Positions 39,848-58,056 are shown, counted from the stretch's first letter. The stretch is 64,000 nt of DNA from Mycobacterium uberis (GCF_003408705.1 NZ_QAYL01000001.1:372001-436000); one strand, 5' to 3'. Program-made: numbers and translations. Notes: a model not told the origin generated them from the letters alone.

Positions 39848-40786
39848 GTGGAAGGCGCGCCTCGCGATGGGACCCCGGCCGCGCCTCGAGAACCGGACGA
39901 GGACACGGTCACCGCATTGGTGCGGGCCTTCCTACGACGCTCTTCGGTGTCAATGCACAATGCGGCGCAGTGGCTACACACCACAAACCGCAGCCCCAGG
40001 CTGGTGGCGATGGTCCGGCGGGCTCGACGCATTTTGCCTGGCGATCCTGACTTTGGTGACCCGCTGTCCATCGCAGGCGAGGGGGGTCCGCGTGCTGCGG
40101 CACGAGCGGCCGACCGGCTGTTGGGGGATCGTGGCGCGGCGTCGCGTGAGGTAAGTCTGGGTGTGCTGCAGGTGTGGCAAGCGTTGACTGAGGCCATTTC
40201 TCGACGGCCGGCTAATCAAGAGGTGACGCTGGTCTTCACCGACCTGGTTGGTTTCTCCGAATGGTCGTTGCAAGCTGGTGACGAGGCGATTCTGGCACTG
40301 CTGCGACAGGTAGCGCGCGCTGTTGAGGCGCCGCTGCTCGACGCTGGCGGGCATATCGTCAAACGAATGGGGGACGGGATCATGGTGGTGTTCCGTGATC
40401 CGACAATCGCCGTACAGGCCGTACTCGCCGCTACAGAAGCAATGAAATTGGTTGAGGTCGAAGGTTACACACCGCGCATTCGGGTTGGAATACACACTGG
40501 CCGGCCGCAACGGCTGGCTGCTGACTGGCTAGGTGTCGACGTCAATATAGCCGCGCGCGTGATGGAGCGTGCGACAAAAGGTGGCATTATGGTGTCCGGC
40601 CCCACCCTAGACTTGATAACGCAAAGTGAGCTGGACGAACTGGGTGTTGTTGTCAGGCGCGTCCGTAGATCCATGTTCGCCAGCAAACTCACCGGTATTC
40701 CCTCGAACATGGCGATTTATCGCCTCAAGACTCCTAGGGAGTTGATAGCTTCAGATGAGACAGCAGAAACAAATTCCCTGCCATAG
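39848..40786 (+). CDS. Class III adenylate/guanylate cyclase
   Basis: A 312-residue soluble protein. The N-terminal 120 residues form a helical region of unknown role. The catalytic domain (about 130-300) has the first metal-binding Asp in LVFTDLVGFSEWS, the second in IVKRMGDGIMVVF, and the transition-state Asn and Arg in DVNIAARVMERA. All key positions appear present, so cyclase activity is likely. It corresponds by position to Rv1647. GTG 39848 is my start choice; TTG 39812 in the same frame would add 12 residues. Intact in a decayed neighbourhood. Confidence 0.88.
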   Translation: MEGAPRDGTPAAPREPDEDTVTALVRAFLRRSSVSMHNAAQWLHTTNRSPRLVAMVRRARRILPGDPDFGDPLSIAGEGGPRAAARAADRLLGDRGAASREVSLGVLQVWQALTEAISRRPANQEVTLVFTDLVGFSEWSLQAGDEAILALLRQVARAVEAPLLDAGGHIVKRMGDGIMVVFRDPTIAVQAVLAATEAMKLVEVEGYTPRIRVGIHTGRPQRLAADWLGVDVNIAARVMERATKGGIMVSGPTLDLITQSELDELGVVVRRVRRSMFASKLTGIPSNMAIYRLKTPRELIASDETAETNSLP

Positions 40787-40797
40787 TGGATGTCGAC

Positions 40798-40833
40798 GAT
40801 TTACGGGACCGTGTTGATTTACGGGACCTTGTT
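40798..40833. repeat. 18-bp tandem duplication
   Basis: GATTTACGGGACCGTGTT (40798-40815) is followed directly by GATTTACGGGACCTTGTT (40816-40833), 17/18 identical. It begins 12 bases after the cyclase stop and leads into the decayed membrane-protein gene. Probably a slippage duplication. Confidence 0.8.
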
Positions 40834-40835
40834 TT

Positions 40836-41690
40836 GGCTCGCTCTGGTTCGGTTCACCGTTGGTTATTGTGACAGTTCTGGCCGCAGTCAGCATCGCAAT
40901 CTTGGTGCTTGGTCCGCATGCTCAGAAATTTGATCATTGGGCACTCTAGAGCACCAATTTGCACCACCTGTTCCATGGACACCTAATGATCCTTTTTGTC
41001 CAGCACATTTGTCGTCGATGCCGGTCCGCTCTACTTGGGGAGTACCTTGTTGACGTGTCTGCTGGCTCTCAACTGAACTGCGTTTGCGCACCATCCGGCT
41101 GATGGTGTCATTGCCGGTCGGCTATGTCGGCGCGACATTAGTGATGGTCGCTACTCTTGCGACGGCGGTCGAGTTTGGTTGGCTGTCAGTGTCGATCATC
41201 CGGGTCAGTGACGTCGGGATAAGCAATGATGTGGTGGGAGCGCTAGCGACGGCGATTCCGCGGCGGTGGCGGGTGGCTTGGATTAGCTAGTAAGTATTCT
41301 GCGGTCTTCACCCCAAGGCTCCTGTACGCCAATTTCACCAATGCGGAGCACCCCGTCGCCGTGATCCTGGGGGTGTGGGTGGCGGTCCGGTTCCGTCGAC
41401 CGATCCACCAGACACTGGTGCGGTGTCTGGTGTTGGCGGCATCCTCGGAGTTCGGATTCATGGTGCTGCCCCACCGCTGGGCGTCAATGGTTGCTGCGCT
41501 GGCATACTGTGTGCAGGGCGCCGTGCTGGCCCACTGGTCACTCCGGTTGATCACAGCGCGTAATCCCGTGCCGGCGGACACGTTGACTGGTCCGCAGCTG
41601 ATGGTCACGTCTGACCTTGCGGTCAGTGCTTGCTGGTCCCACCACGTGATCGTAAGCGGTCGCGAAGGTCATGGGTCCAATCACTTATGA
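40836..41690 (+). pseudogene. Membrane protein remnant (Rv1648-like)
   Basis: Hydrophobic pieces in two plus frames: MVSLPVGYVGATLVMVATLATAVEFGWL (41093-41176, split by frame beyond), and 41361-41690 with MILGVWVAVRFRRPIHQTLV, then ASMVAALAYCVQGAVLAHWS. Together these suggest four to five membrane helices of a small integral membrane protein between the cyclase and pheS, where M. tuberculosis has Rv1648. Start and frame continuity are lost. Confidence 0.55.
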
Positions 41691-41791
41691 TCGGCACTTG
41701 CGTCAGGCTTATGCAGCGGACCGAGGAGAAGCCGGGCAAGTCCAGCCCAACTCAGCGCCGATGTGGGCAGTACGACCGGCCTCGTCAGTAA

Positions 41792-42858
<1,067 letters not shown>

Positions 42859-42859
<1 letters not shown>

Positions 42860-45354
42860 TGCGCGTTCTGCATAGCTGGCTGCGCGAGATCATCTCGGTC
42901 GGAGCTCCGGGCTGGGACGTTGCCCCCGGTGATCTTGAGCAGACGCTGGTACGTATAGGCCATGAAGTCGAAGAGATCATTACCCTCGGCCCGGTCGATG
43001 GTCCGTTGGCCGTGGGACGGGTCACCGATATCGAAGAACTCACTGGCTTCAAAAAATCGATCCGTGCCTGTATGGTCGACGTCGGAGATGATCAGCAGTA
43101 TGAGATAGTCTGTGGTGCAACAAATTTCGTTGTTGGCGATCTGGTCGTAGTAGCATTTCCTGGCACTACACTGCCTGGCGGGTTCGTCATCACGGCCCGC
43201 AAGATCTATGGTCGCCACTCTGACGGGATGATCTGTTCGGTGGCCGAACTCGGTTTAGGTGCGTACCGTTCCGGGATCTTGGTGCTGCCGCCCGGAACCG
43301 CCAAACCAGGGTCTGACGGTGTCGAAGTACTTGGGTTCGACGATGTGGTCTACCATTTGGCGATCACCCCTGACCGTGGGTACTGCATTTCGTTGCGAGG
43401 CTTAGCCCGTGAGATCGCATGCGCCTACGGCCTTGACTTCGTCGATCCGGCCAGCGACCAAGTGGTGCCGCCGTTGCCGGTCGAGGGACAGGCGTGGCCG
43501 TTGACGGTGCAGCCTGAAACGGGAGTTCGGCGGTTCGCCTTGCGTCCAGTCATCGGGATCGATCCTGCCGCCGTGTCGCCGTGGTGGCTGCAGCGTCGGC
43601 TGCTGCTCTCCGGTATCCGTGCGACCGCACCGGCAGTGGATGTCACCAACTATGTGATGCTGGAACTCGGTCATCCGCTGCACGCCCACGACCGCAACCG
43701 TATTACCGGGGGCTTCAACGTGCGGTTTGCTTGGCCCGGCGAGACTGTCGTCACCCTTGATGACATCGAGCGTCGGCTTGATCCTACTGATGTCCTCATT
43801 GTCGATGACGTCGCGACCATGGCAATCGGTGGCGTGATGGGTGCCGCCAGCACCGAGGTGCGTCCCGACTCCACCGATGTACTGCTGGAGGCCGCGGTGT
43901 GGGACGCGGCGGCGGTATCGCGCACCCAGCGGCGGCTGCGCCTGCCCAGCGAGGCTGCCCGCCGTTATGAACGGGCAGTGGATCCGGCTATCTCGGTCGT
44001 TGCCCTAGATCGGTGTGCGACACTGCTCGCCGGTATCGCTGGGGGAGCGGTTTCGCCCACTCTGACCGATTGGCGGGGTGACCCGCCGCGGGATGATTGG
44101 TCATTGCCGCCGATTCGGATTGCGGTCGATCTGCCGGACCAGGTTGCAGGGGTCGCTTATAGCCAAGGTGTAACTGCCAGGCGGCTGAGCCAGATCGGCG
44201 CTGTGGTTACCGAACGTGGTCACACCTTGACTGTCACTCCGCCGAGTTGGCGGCCTGATCTACTACAGCCCGCTGACCTTGTCGAGGAGGTGATGCGGCT
44301 GGAAGGGCTAGAGGTTATCGGCTCGGTGTTGCCGCCCGCATCCGCGGGTCGGGGACTCACCGCGGTGCAAAAGCGTCACCGTGCGATTGGCAAAGTGTTG
44401 GCCCAATCCGGCTATGTGGAGATCTTGCCGACACCGTTTTTGCCTGCCGATGTGTTCGACCTTTGGGGATTGCCGGTTGATGACCCGCGACGGACGACAA
44501 CGCGAGTGCTCAACCCGCTGGAGTCCGATCGTCCGCAGCTCGCCACCACGTTGCTGCCAGCGTTGCTGGAAGTGTTGGGGAGCAATGTATCTCGAGGTCT
44601 CGTCGACGTTGCGTTGTTTGCTATCGCGCGGGTGGTCGAGTCGACCGAGCGGACTGGCAGCGTAGGATCCATCCCCGTCGACCGTCGACCGACCGATGCT
44701 GAAATCGCCATGCTGGACGCGTCCTTGCCCCGGCAGCCACAGCACGTGGCCGCAGTGTTGGCTGGGTTGCGGGAACCGCGAGGGCCGTGGGGTCCTGGCC
44801 GTCGAGCTGAGGCCGCCGACGCATTTGAGGCGGTGCGCATCGTTGCACGGGCCAGCGGAGTCGATGTGGTTTTTCGGGCGGTCCAATATCTGCCGTGGCA
44901 TCCGGGTCGGTGCGCTGCGGTATTTGTTGATGAAAAGCCCGTCGGCCATGCCGGGCAGCTGCATCCGGCCGTGATTGAGCGTGCCGGTCTGCCGAAGGAC
45001 ACCTGCGCGATCGAGTTGGACCTTGCTGCTATTCCTATTGCCGAAGGATTGCCGGCACCTCGGGTGTCGCCATTTCCTGCTGTGTTGCAGGATGTCAGCC
45101 TCGTGGTGTCGGCACAGGTTCCCGCTCAGGAGGTGCAGGACGCCATTCGTGAGGGTGCTGGCGAGTTGCTCGAGGACATTCGATTGTTCGATGTCTTCAC
45201 TGGTCCGCAGATTGGCGAGGAATGCAAGTCGTTGACATTTGCACTGCGATTTCGCGCGCCTGATCGCACGCTCACCGAAGACGACGCCAGCGTGGCCCGC
45301 GACGCTGCGGTACGGTGCGCCGCCGAACGGGTCGGTGCGACATTGCGCACCTAA
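42859..45354 (+). CDS. pheT: Phenylalanyl-tRNA synthetase beta subunit
   Basis: An 831-residue subunit with the N-terminal tRNA-binding EMAP-like domain ([20 protein letters not shown], about 50-150), B3/4 editing domain ([19 protein letters not shown]), B5 domain, and the C-terminal anticodon-binding domain ([40 protein letters not shown]). Length is normal. It makes the alpha2-beta2 enzyme with PheS and edits mis-charged Tyr. No clear terminator after the stop. Confidence 0.97.
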
Positions 45355-45539
45355 AGCCTTCTTCAAACTTATAGGGTGCGTGTCGCCCGTGCGTTGGTGC
45401 AACGTGTTCAGACTAAACTTTGATGCTGACGTTCCTTCGCGAAGCATAAAATTCTACGTGAAATTTTATTACTGTCGGTGTGCCTTGATCGCCGTCGCGT
45501 GATAGCTGTAGTGAGTCGAGGGAAAATAGAGTAGGTTGT

Positions 45540-45875
45540 TCCTAGGCGTGATGTCTGAGCAGATTGAGTCTACGGCTCACAGTTTGGCCGGTATTCGCTC
45601 GACGCTGATTGAGTCTTCCGCGGTCGTCGCGGCAACCACGACTGCAGTGGTTGCTGTTGCTGAGAATGATACATTGACTATATCGGTTGCGGTCGCGACG
45701 CTGTTTGGCGACTTCGGCCGGGAGTGCTAAACTCTCAACCCCCACGCGGCCGCGTTTCGTGACGAATTTGTCAACTCGTTGCAGGCTGGCGTGGATGCAT
45801 ATCTCAGCGCTACAGCTGCCAACACTGCAGCTGGGATCGCTGTACTGCAGAGCGCCAGTGCTGGGCTGGTTTGAA
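45540..45875 (+). pseudogene. PE-family protein, N-terminal domain, decayed
   Basis: The plus strand reads a degraded PE domain: SEQIESTAHSLAGIRSTLIE, SSAVVAATTTAVVAVAENDT, VAVATLFGDFGRE, a stop, then in a shifted frame HAAAFRDEFVNSLQAGVDAY and LSATAANTAAGIAVLQSASA. The helical pattern with the FGxxG-like turn and the QAGVDAYLSA segment is typical of PE proteins. M. tuberculosis has PE_PGRS30 between pheT and argC but on the opposite strand, so this may be a different PE gene or an inverted one. Confidence 0.6.
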
Positions 45876-46532
45876 ACTGGCGCCGACGTCGTGACGCTCA
45901 GACAGGATTTGTCCGCCAGGTTTGTGGCAGTTGAAGCTGCTAGTGAGTGGATGATGGTGAGAAAGGTCGCTTTCGCTGGTGTTGAACAGCTATAGCCCGT
46001 CCCGACTTTGATGGACGCCGACAATGCTTTCCTGTCGGCTGGTACGGGTGCTGACTGGGCTTACTGCGCTGCCGAGTTCAAGATGCATTGTACTGGCTGG
46101 GCCGAGTGCCCTGGGCGGACTTGGTCTGCTGGGGACTGTCGACGTCGAGCTCGCGTCTGATGTTAACAACCTGATGTTGGTTGAGCCGGTCGTTACTACG
46201 GGGTTCGCTGCGCTGCAGGACGTCTATACTAGCTTTCCTCAGAGCATTAGTTGCCTGATGCTAGCTGGACAAGATGCTGCTCCCGGGTTAACTACATTGC
46301 AGATCGCTGGTGTCCATTTTGTCCAGGCTGTCAGCGACGTTCAGATGGACGCGGACGATGTTGCCGCAGTGTTAGGGGTCTAGGCTGGCAGTCGTCCGCG
46401 TACGGTCGTGTGGCGGTCGAACGGCGAAATGGTCCGTACTGCACCTCCATCACAGCCATGCAATATGACGCTTAGGTCGTCAACAAGGCGAAGTCCATCA
46501 ATCCGGTGCCGAACAGTATGAATTTGCAAATC
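45876..46532 (+). other. Decayed stretch before argC
   Basis: About 650 bases with stops in all frames. An open plus piece 46024-46383 (GLTALPSSRCIVLAGPSALG, then FPQSISCLMLAGQDAAPGLT) has the Ala/Gly/Ser composition expected of PE/PPE tails, but no motif settles it. The last 30 bases hold the argC control region. Confidence 0.35.
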
Positions 46533-48814
<2,282 letters not shown>

Positions 48815-48821
48815 CTGTCCG

Positions 48822-49715
48822 ATGAACCGTACCGACGACGTCGAAGCATTATCTACCCAGGTCAAGGCGCAGGTCTTGGCCCAAGCTTTGCCCTGGCTGA
48901 AGCAGTTGCACGGCAAGGTTGTCGTGGTTAAATACGGTGGCAACGCTATGACTGACGACACGTTGCGGCGTGCGTTCGCCGCTGATATGGCGTTCCTGCG
49001 TAACTGCGGTATCCATCCGGTCGTTGTGCACGGCGGCGGGCCACAGATCACCGCCATGCTGCGTCGGCTTGGCATCGAAGGTGACTTCAAGGGTGGCTTC
49101 CGGGTCACCACACCGGAAGTGCTCGACGTCGCGCGGATGGTGTTGTTTGGGCAGGTGGGCCGTGAACTGGTCAACCTGATCAACGCGCACGGGCCCTACG
49201 CAGTGGGCATCACTGGCGAGGATGCACAACTTTTCACCGCTGTGCGGCGCAGCGTCACTGTCGACGGTGTGGCGACTGACATCGGCCTGGTTGGAGACAT
49301 AGAGCAGGTCAACACCGCCGCGGTGCTTGATCTGATTTCCGCGCGCCGTATCCCTGTGGTGTCGACACTTGCGCCAGATAGCGACGGCGTGGTGCACAAC
49401 ATCAACGCCGACACCGCTGCTGCGGCGCTGGCCGAAGCTCTGGGAGCCGAAAAGCTGTTGATGCTGACCGATGTCGAAGGCTTGTACACCCGCTGGCCAG
49501 ACCGGGATTCGCTGGTCAGCGAAATTGACTCCGCCGCACTGGCACAACTGCTACCCACATTAGAGGCGGGAATGATTCCTAAAGTTGAGGCGTGTTTGCG
49601 TGCCGTAACCGGCGGCATGCCCAGTGCGCACGTCGTCGACGGGCGGGTCAAACACTGTGTGTTGGTGGAGTTGTTCACCAATGAAGGCACCGGCACCAAA
49701 GTGGTGAGTGCATGA
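48822..49715 (+). CDS. argB: Acetylglutamate kinase
   Basis: A 297-residue kinase for step two of the pathway and usual target of arginine feedback inhibition. Motifs: [10 protein letters not shown] (nucleotide site), [53 protein letters not shown] and the C-terminal IDGRV-like [20 protein letters not shown] 48822 is seven bases after the argJ stop; longer in-frame starts fall inside argJ. Confidence 0.96.
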   Translation: MNRTDDVEALSTQVKAQVLAQALPWLKQLHGKVVVVKYGGNAMTDDTLRRAFAADMAFLRNCGIHPVVVHGGGPQITAMLRRLGIEGDFKGGFRVTTPEVLDVARMVLFGQVGRELVNLINAHGPYAVGITGEDAQLFTAVRRSVTVDGVATDIGLVGDIEQVNTAAVLDLISARRIPVVSTLAPDSDGVVHNINADTAAAALAEALGAEKLLMLTDVEGLYTRWPDRDSLVSEIDSAALAQLLPTLEAGMIPKVEACLRAVTGGMPSAHVVDGRVKHCVLVELFTNEGTGTKVVSA

Positions 49716-49719
49716 CACG

Positions 49720-49760
49720 CGCCGGCGACGATGCGGAGCGAAGCGATGGAGAGGAGCGGT
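49720..49760 (+). repeat. MIRU-like interspersed repeat copy 1 (argB-argD gap)
   Basis: The argB-argD gap carries CGCCGGCGACGATGC (49720-49734) and GGAGAGGAGCGG (49748-49759), both found again before argR. This block resembles an intergenic element common in mycobacteria. Its GGAGAGGAG also serves as the ribosome site for argD. Confidence 0.6.
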
Positions 49761-49764
49761 GCCC

Positions 49765-51896
<2,132 letters not shown>

Positions 51897-51965
51897 CTCT
51901 GCGCCGGCGACGATGCAGGGGGAACGCTGTGGGGGCACTTCCCGCTTGGGGGGAGAGGAGCGGCG
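51897..51965 (+). repeat. MIRU-like interspersed repeat copy 2 (argF-argR gap)
   Basis: The 72-base gap holds CGCCGGCGACGATGC (51902-51916) and GGAGAGGAGCGG (51952-51963), identical to blocks before argD, with a G-rich insert GTGGGGGCACTTCCCGC between them that can fold (GGG/CCC). GGAGAGGAG is the ribosome site for argR. The element keeps the operon readable through while adding internal ribosome sites. Confidence 0.6.
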
Positions 51966-51968
51966 CAA

Positions 51969-52472
51969 ATGACTAGCGGTCCTAAGGTCGTATCCGAGAC
52001 CACCCGGGCAGGTCGCCAGGCCCGCATTGTGGCTATACTGTCATCGGCATCAGTGCGCAGTCAAAGCGAATTGGCGGCGCTGCTCGTAGATGAGGGCATC
52101 GATGTCACTCAGGCCACGCTGTCGCGAGATCTCGAAGAGCTTGGCGCGGTGAAATTGCGTGGCGCCGATGGCGGTGTCGGGGTCTACGTTGTCCCTGAGG
52201 AGGGCAGCCTAGTACGCGGCGTGTCCGGCGGTACCGGGCGACTGTCTCGGTTGTTAAATGAGCTGCTGGTGTCCGCCGACTCCAGTGCAAACCTCGCCGT
52301 GCTGCGTACTCCACCCGGTGCAGCTGACTACTTGGCAAGCGCGATCGATCGTGCAGCTCTACCGTACGTGGTTGGTACCATCGCCGGCGACGACACCGTC
52401 TTCGTGGTTGCCCGTGAGCCGATGACTGGCTCTGAGCTGGCCATTATTCTCGAAAGCAAGGAGATTGGTTGA
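51969..52472 (+). CDS. argR: Arginine repressor
   Basis: A 167-residue regulator with an N-terminal winged helix ([20 protein letters not shown], and recognition helix [18 protein letters not shown]) and a C-terminal oligomerisation and arginine-binding domain with [16 protein letters not shown] and [12 protein letters not shown] (Asp pair that binds arginine). It forms hexamers and represses the operon through ARG boxes such as that before argC. Stop overlaps the argG start by one base. Confidence 0.96.
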   Translation: MTSGPKVVSETTRAGRQARIVAILSSASVRSQSELAALLVDEGIDVTQATLSRDLEELGAVKLRGADGGVGVYVVPEEGSLVRGVSGGTGRLSRLLNELLVSADSSANLAVLRTPPGAADYLASAIDRAALPYVVGTIAGDDTVFVVAREPMTGSELAIILESKEIG

Positions 52473-53668
52473 TGTCAGAACGCGTCATCCTGGCGTATTC
52501 CGGAGGGCTTGATACCTCGGTAGCGATCAGCTGGATCGGCAAGGAGACTAGCCGTGAGGTCGTGGCGGTGGTGATCGATCTCGGTCAGGGCGGTGAGAAC
52601 ATGGAGGTCGTACGTCAACGGGCATTGGATTGCGGCGCCGTTGAGGTCGTCGTTGTTGATGCCCGCGACGAGTTCGCCGAGGGCTATTGCTTGCCCACTA
52701 TCTTGAACAACGCGCTGTACATGGATCGGTATCCGCTGGTGTCCGCGATCAGCCGACCGCTGATCGTCAAACACTTGGTAGCGGCCGCGCGTGAGCACGG
52801 TGGCGGCATCGTCGCGCACGGTTGCACCGGCAAGGGTAACGATCAGGTTCGATTCGAAGCCGGATTCGCTTCGCTAGCACCGGATCTCGAAGTACTCGCT
52901 CCGGTGCGCGACTACGCATGGACGCGAGAGAAAGCGATCGCGTTCGCTCAGGAGAACGCCATCCCCATCAATGTCACGAAACGTTCGCCATTCTCGATTG
53001 ACCAGAATGTGTGGGGTCGCGCAGTGGAAACCGGCTTCCTGGAACATCTGTGGAATGCACCCACCGAGGACGTCTACTCCTACACTGATGACCCTACCGT
53101 TAATTGGAACACTCCGGACGAGGTGATCGTCGGGTTCGAGCGGGGAGTGCCAGTGTCGATTGACGGCAATCCGGTGTCAGTGCTGAGCGCTATCGAGGAA
53201 CTCAACCGCCGCGCTGGCGTGCAGGGTGTCGGGCGTCTAGACGTTGTCGAGGACCGACTGGTGGGTATCAAGAGCCGCGAGATCTACGAGGCACCCGGGG
53301 CGATGGTGCTCATCACTGCGCATGCTGAACTCGAACACGTTACGCTGGAGCGCGAGTTGGGACGCTTCAAGCGTCAGACGGATCAGCGCTGGGCCGAACT
53401 GGTATATGACGGACTGTGGTACTCGCCGCTGAAAGCAGCACTGGAGAGTTTTGCCGCAACGACGCAACAGCATGTTACCGGTGAAGTCCGAATGGTGTTG
53501 CATGGCGGCCACATTGCGGTGAATGGACGGCGCAGTGCTGAATCCCTGTACGATTTCAATTTGGCCACCTACGGGGAAGGGGATACCTTCGACCAGTCTG
53601 CTGCCCGAGGCTTCGTCTACGTGCACGGGTTGTCATCGAAACTCGCGGCACGTAGGGACTTGAGGTGA
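52472..53668 (+). CDS. argG: Argininosuccinate synthase
   Basis: A 398-residue ligase of citrulline and aspartate using ATP. The PP-loop [14 protein letters not shown] is at residues 8-21; [14 protein letters not shown] and the [13 protein letters not shown] segment follow. ATG 52472 shares one base with the argR TGA. The gap of 78 bases to argH contains facing 8-base arms (AGTGTGAA/TTCACACT) that might form a weak hairpin. Confidence 0.97.
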   Translation: MSERVILAYSGGLDTSVAISWIGKETSREVVAVVIDLGQGGENMEVVRQRALDCGAVEVVVVDARDEFAEGYCLPTILNNALYMDRYPLVSAISRPLIVKHLVAAAREHGGGIVAHGCTGKGNDQVRFEAGFASLAPDLEVLAPVRDYAWTREKAIAFAQENAIPINVTKRSPFSIDQNVWGRAVETGFLEHLWNAPTEDVYSYTDDPTVNWNTPDEVIVGFERGVPVSIDGNPVSVLSAIEELNRRAGVQGVGRLDVVEDRLVGIKSREIYEAPGAMVLITAHAELEHVTLERELGRFKRQTDQRWAELVYDGLWYSPLKAALESFAATTQQHVTGEVRMVLHGGHIAVNGRRSAESLYDFNLATYGEGDTFDQSAARGFVYVHGLSSKLAARRDLR

Positions 53669-53686
53669 GGCACGAGTGTGAACTAA

Positions 53687-55166
<1,480 letters not shown>

Positions 55167-55199
55167 AGATGGGCCACCATCGACTCTTTTGCCGGACGG

Positions 55200-55856
55200 T
55201 TGTCAGTGGGCTAGACTTCGAGCTCTAAGTGATTGGGTTGAGCTATTCGTCGTTGCGGTCCTGGTATCGGTCGAGCTTTGCTCGCTCACTTATCTCGCAA
55301 TCCAGCCAACTGTGTCGGGACTGGTGAGGACGGCGCTGTTCAGTGACCACGCAGCCGTGGTGGTGGCAGTCGGCGAATGTCGCGTCGAAGACGGGCAAGT
55401 CCGCGCCAGCGGGCCGGACATCCTCGACTTATGAAGCCTTCTATACCTTGAAATCACTATATATTATGGATAATAGGGGTTGGAATGCCAGTTCTACGGG
55501 CCTCTAAGTGGTGTTGTATCCGGAACTGACGGGTGTTTGTTGAGCGGCACCTGGCCGATTACGTCACGGGACTTTCTCGCTTTGCATGGGTTGAACAAGA
55601 CGACATTGGTGCGTGGGTTAGCCATCCCGGTGGTCTCAAGATCATTCATGTGATCACCAAGAGCTTTGGATTGCCCTCTGAGGCGCTCGAGTTGACCTGG
55701 TACTCGTTGAGTGAGATTGCTAGCCTTTTGCCGGAGTCGGTGCTGCGCATATTACGTGACGCTACTGCCAAACCGTCGCCCAGCGGGAGTTCAGGGCTGA
55801 TGATCGCGATGGGGCCCGGATTCTGCGCAGAACTTGTGTTGCTGCGCTGGCATTGA
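55200..55856 (+). pseudogene. pks10: Type III polyketide synthase (pks10-like), C-terminal remnant
   Basis: Only the C-terminal two thirds of a chalcone-synthase-like enzyme remain. It reads VSVELCSLTYLAIQPTVSGL, FSDHAAVVVAVGE and SGPDILDL, then two to three stops, then ERHLADYVTGLSRFAWVEQD, IGAWVSHPGG (catalytic-His region of the C-domain), LELTWYSLSEIASLLPESVL and SGSSGLMIAMGPGFCAELVL, ending WH-TGA at 55856. The active-site Cys domain is lost. Rv1660 (pks10) follows argH in M. tuberculosis, so this is the syntenic remnant. Confidence 0.82.
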
Positions 55857-55975
55857 GTTGATGACCGGCAATGGCCCATCCTAACCAGGGGGCTATTGCG
55901 TGCGCGGAACGCGATGAGTGTGCTGAGTGGGTAAATGCAGCCGGTCAGCCGGTCCTGGCGGCCCGGACGCTGCCG

Positions 55976-57721
55976 TTATTCGACGATTTCTGAAAGGCTG
56001 AACCCGCTGACTTTCCTTGGCTGCGACCTCAGTCTTCAAGGGTGTGTAACTTTCGTGTCAGTCGAGTCGCCGCGACGTGGTCGGACTGGTCATGCTCGGT
56101 GAGTTTGGAGTGTTTAGTTGCGATCCAGTCAGCGCGGTGGGCGAGTTGGCAATCGATCGACGCCAACTCCTTCTCGCCAGCACGCCGCTCAGCGCCCGAT
56201 ATCGCCTGTCACGCCGGCGCCGCGGCCTTGGTAGCCAAGATACTTGGCGGATGCGCTTAACCACAGTTATTCGTCAATGCCTCCTGGCCGATGCCGCAGC
56301 CGATCGTCGAAAATCGCGTCTTGCTGGTCGGTGGCACACTCTAGTAGGTACCGCTCATGTGAGACGACGATGATCGGAGGTGGCCGTCCAGGAGTCGAGC
56401 AAGTCCTCGGTCGCGTTCAGTATATCGGCATTGATGTCATCGGTGGGTTTGTCGAGACGCAACATGTTCGGTTCGGACAATAAGGTTAAGTATGAGCTAC
56501 AACCGCCGCCGCTGACCGCCAGAGGGTTCAGCGACTCGCGTGGACAACTGCTCGCGGGGTGAAGCCGAGTTGCTCCAACAACTGAGTCGAGGTGACCTTA
56601 CGGCCCTCGACTTGATAGTTGCCGCGTAGTCGGCCCAACACCTTGGCGATCCGGTCGCGTAAGAATGGTGCTGGCTGATCGCCCTGTTTATCAAGAACCG
56701 CTAGCTGGATGGTCTGGCCGTGCTTAACATGCCTGGCGTCGGGCGCAATGGACCGACGATCAATCCCAGTAGCATCTACTTTCCGGCGCTGTTGGCTCCG
56801 GCAATTCTAGTACGCTCATTCTAATCAACCTGCCATTTAATATCATACAATATCGGACAGCCGTCAAACGAGACTGACACGTACAGCAGATCGATGACGT
56901 TCTTTCCGAGTCATGGCGTTGCTAGTTTGGCCAACTCGACGGTGTTGCGTAGTGGTGGCATGTAGGCGATCAGCCTGTTGGCGGCCTCGATTCGAAAATT
57001 GGGTTTCGAGATGCGCGTCGGAGGACCGCGACGTAACCAGGCCAACTCCTTGCGCATAAGGTTCTGCCGCTTGACCGCGACCCTGGTGGCCAGCCGGTCT
57101 AGTTCGACACGCTGTAACACATACGTTGCGTACCTGTCTTCGGAATGTCGTGGTAGCGACTTCGTCCAGAAACCAGCGATTGTGTGTCATTAGCAGCAGC
57201 CCGCCGGTGTTGCGTGCCCAGCGTTGTTGCAGATTGCCGACCAGTCAGATGATGCCCTCGCTATCCAGATGATTGGTGGGCTCATCAAGAGTGATCACGT
57301 CTTAATCGCCCACTAGCAGTTTGGCCAGTTTTACTCGTCGATATTGTCTGCCACTGAGTGTGAAACTAGTTGCTTTCCAAGCAATGTTGGAGTTCATCCG
57401 GCTGACCAAGTTGCGGATATGCGCGTTGCTTGCCCACTGATGTTGGGCTTGGTCGCCGACCAGCGTCCAACCGATAATGCGTTGCTGGTCGTGGGTGTTA
57501 ACCTCGCGCAACACGTTGACCCACAATCCGCTGCACCAGGTCATACGGACGGAGTCCGGCTGCAGCTGATCCGTTAGCAACTCCAGCAAACTGGACTTTC
57601 CATCGCCGTTGCGGCCTGAAGATGTTGATGCGCGCGCCATCGCTCACCTCGAGTGTGACTGACTCGAACACCACTGCGTCAGATGTTCCAGATGTACGGC
57701 CTCATTTCCCAATAGGTGCAC
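55976..57721 (-). pseudogene. ABC-F (macrolide-type) ATPase, decayed
   Basis: A two-module ABC-F protein read right to left: start VHLLGNEAVHLEHL at GTG 57721, Walker A region GRNGDGKSSLLELL, WTLVGDQAQHQWASNAHIRN, signature LSGRQYRRVKLAKLLVGD, MTHNRWFLDEVATTT, linker NLMRKELAWLRRGPPTR, and in module two SGGQRRRLQLILTLLSEPNM, DILNATEDLLDSWT, then ELASIDRQLAHRADWIATKH and a last SEIVE-stop at 55976. It matches Rv1668c/Rv1667c from memory, which is itself split in M. tuberculosis. Many frameshifts. Confidence 0.75.
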
Positions 57722-58056
57722 TACCGGGCCGGCCGTAGTTTGCCGACGATGTCCACCGCAGGGCGATGGGAGGCGGAGTCGGGCGATTCAGTGTGAACTC
57801 GCGGGCTTCGTGTAAAGAAGTAATCTCCAACCCGTGCTAGCTTGCCGGTGATCCCGTTGGCAATTTGATCATGTTGTGTAGCATGGGATTGCGCATTGAG
57901 CACCTAGGTTCCAGCCGGCAGGCTGGTCGTTAAGACCAATCGCACATCTGCTGGGGTTTCAAGTGTCGGACCCAACCGCCTTACGATCCGAGCGGAGTGC
58001 GCACGCACGGCTTCTTGCGGTGACTCGCTGCTGGGTGCGCCGCTACCTATGCGCAC
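57721..58056 (-). pseudogene. Conserved-looking 111-codon frame with one stop
   Basis: GTG 58056 to TAG 57723-57721 is one frame interrupted only by TAG at 57907-57905 (…TTSLPAGT, stop, VLNAQSHATQHDQI…). Pieces include AVRAHSARIVRRLGPTLETP, RVGDYFFTRSPRV and HRPAVDIVGKLRPAR. I do not recognise the family. Its terminal TAG overlaps the GTG of the ABC-F gene by one base (TAGTG), so the two were once translated in series. A single Trp-to-stop change may be the only lesion. Confidence 0.45.
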
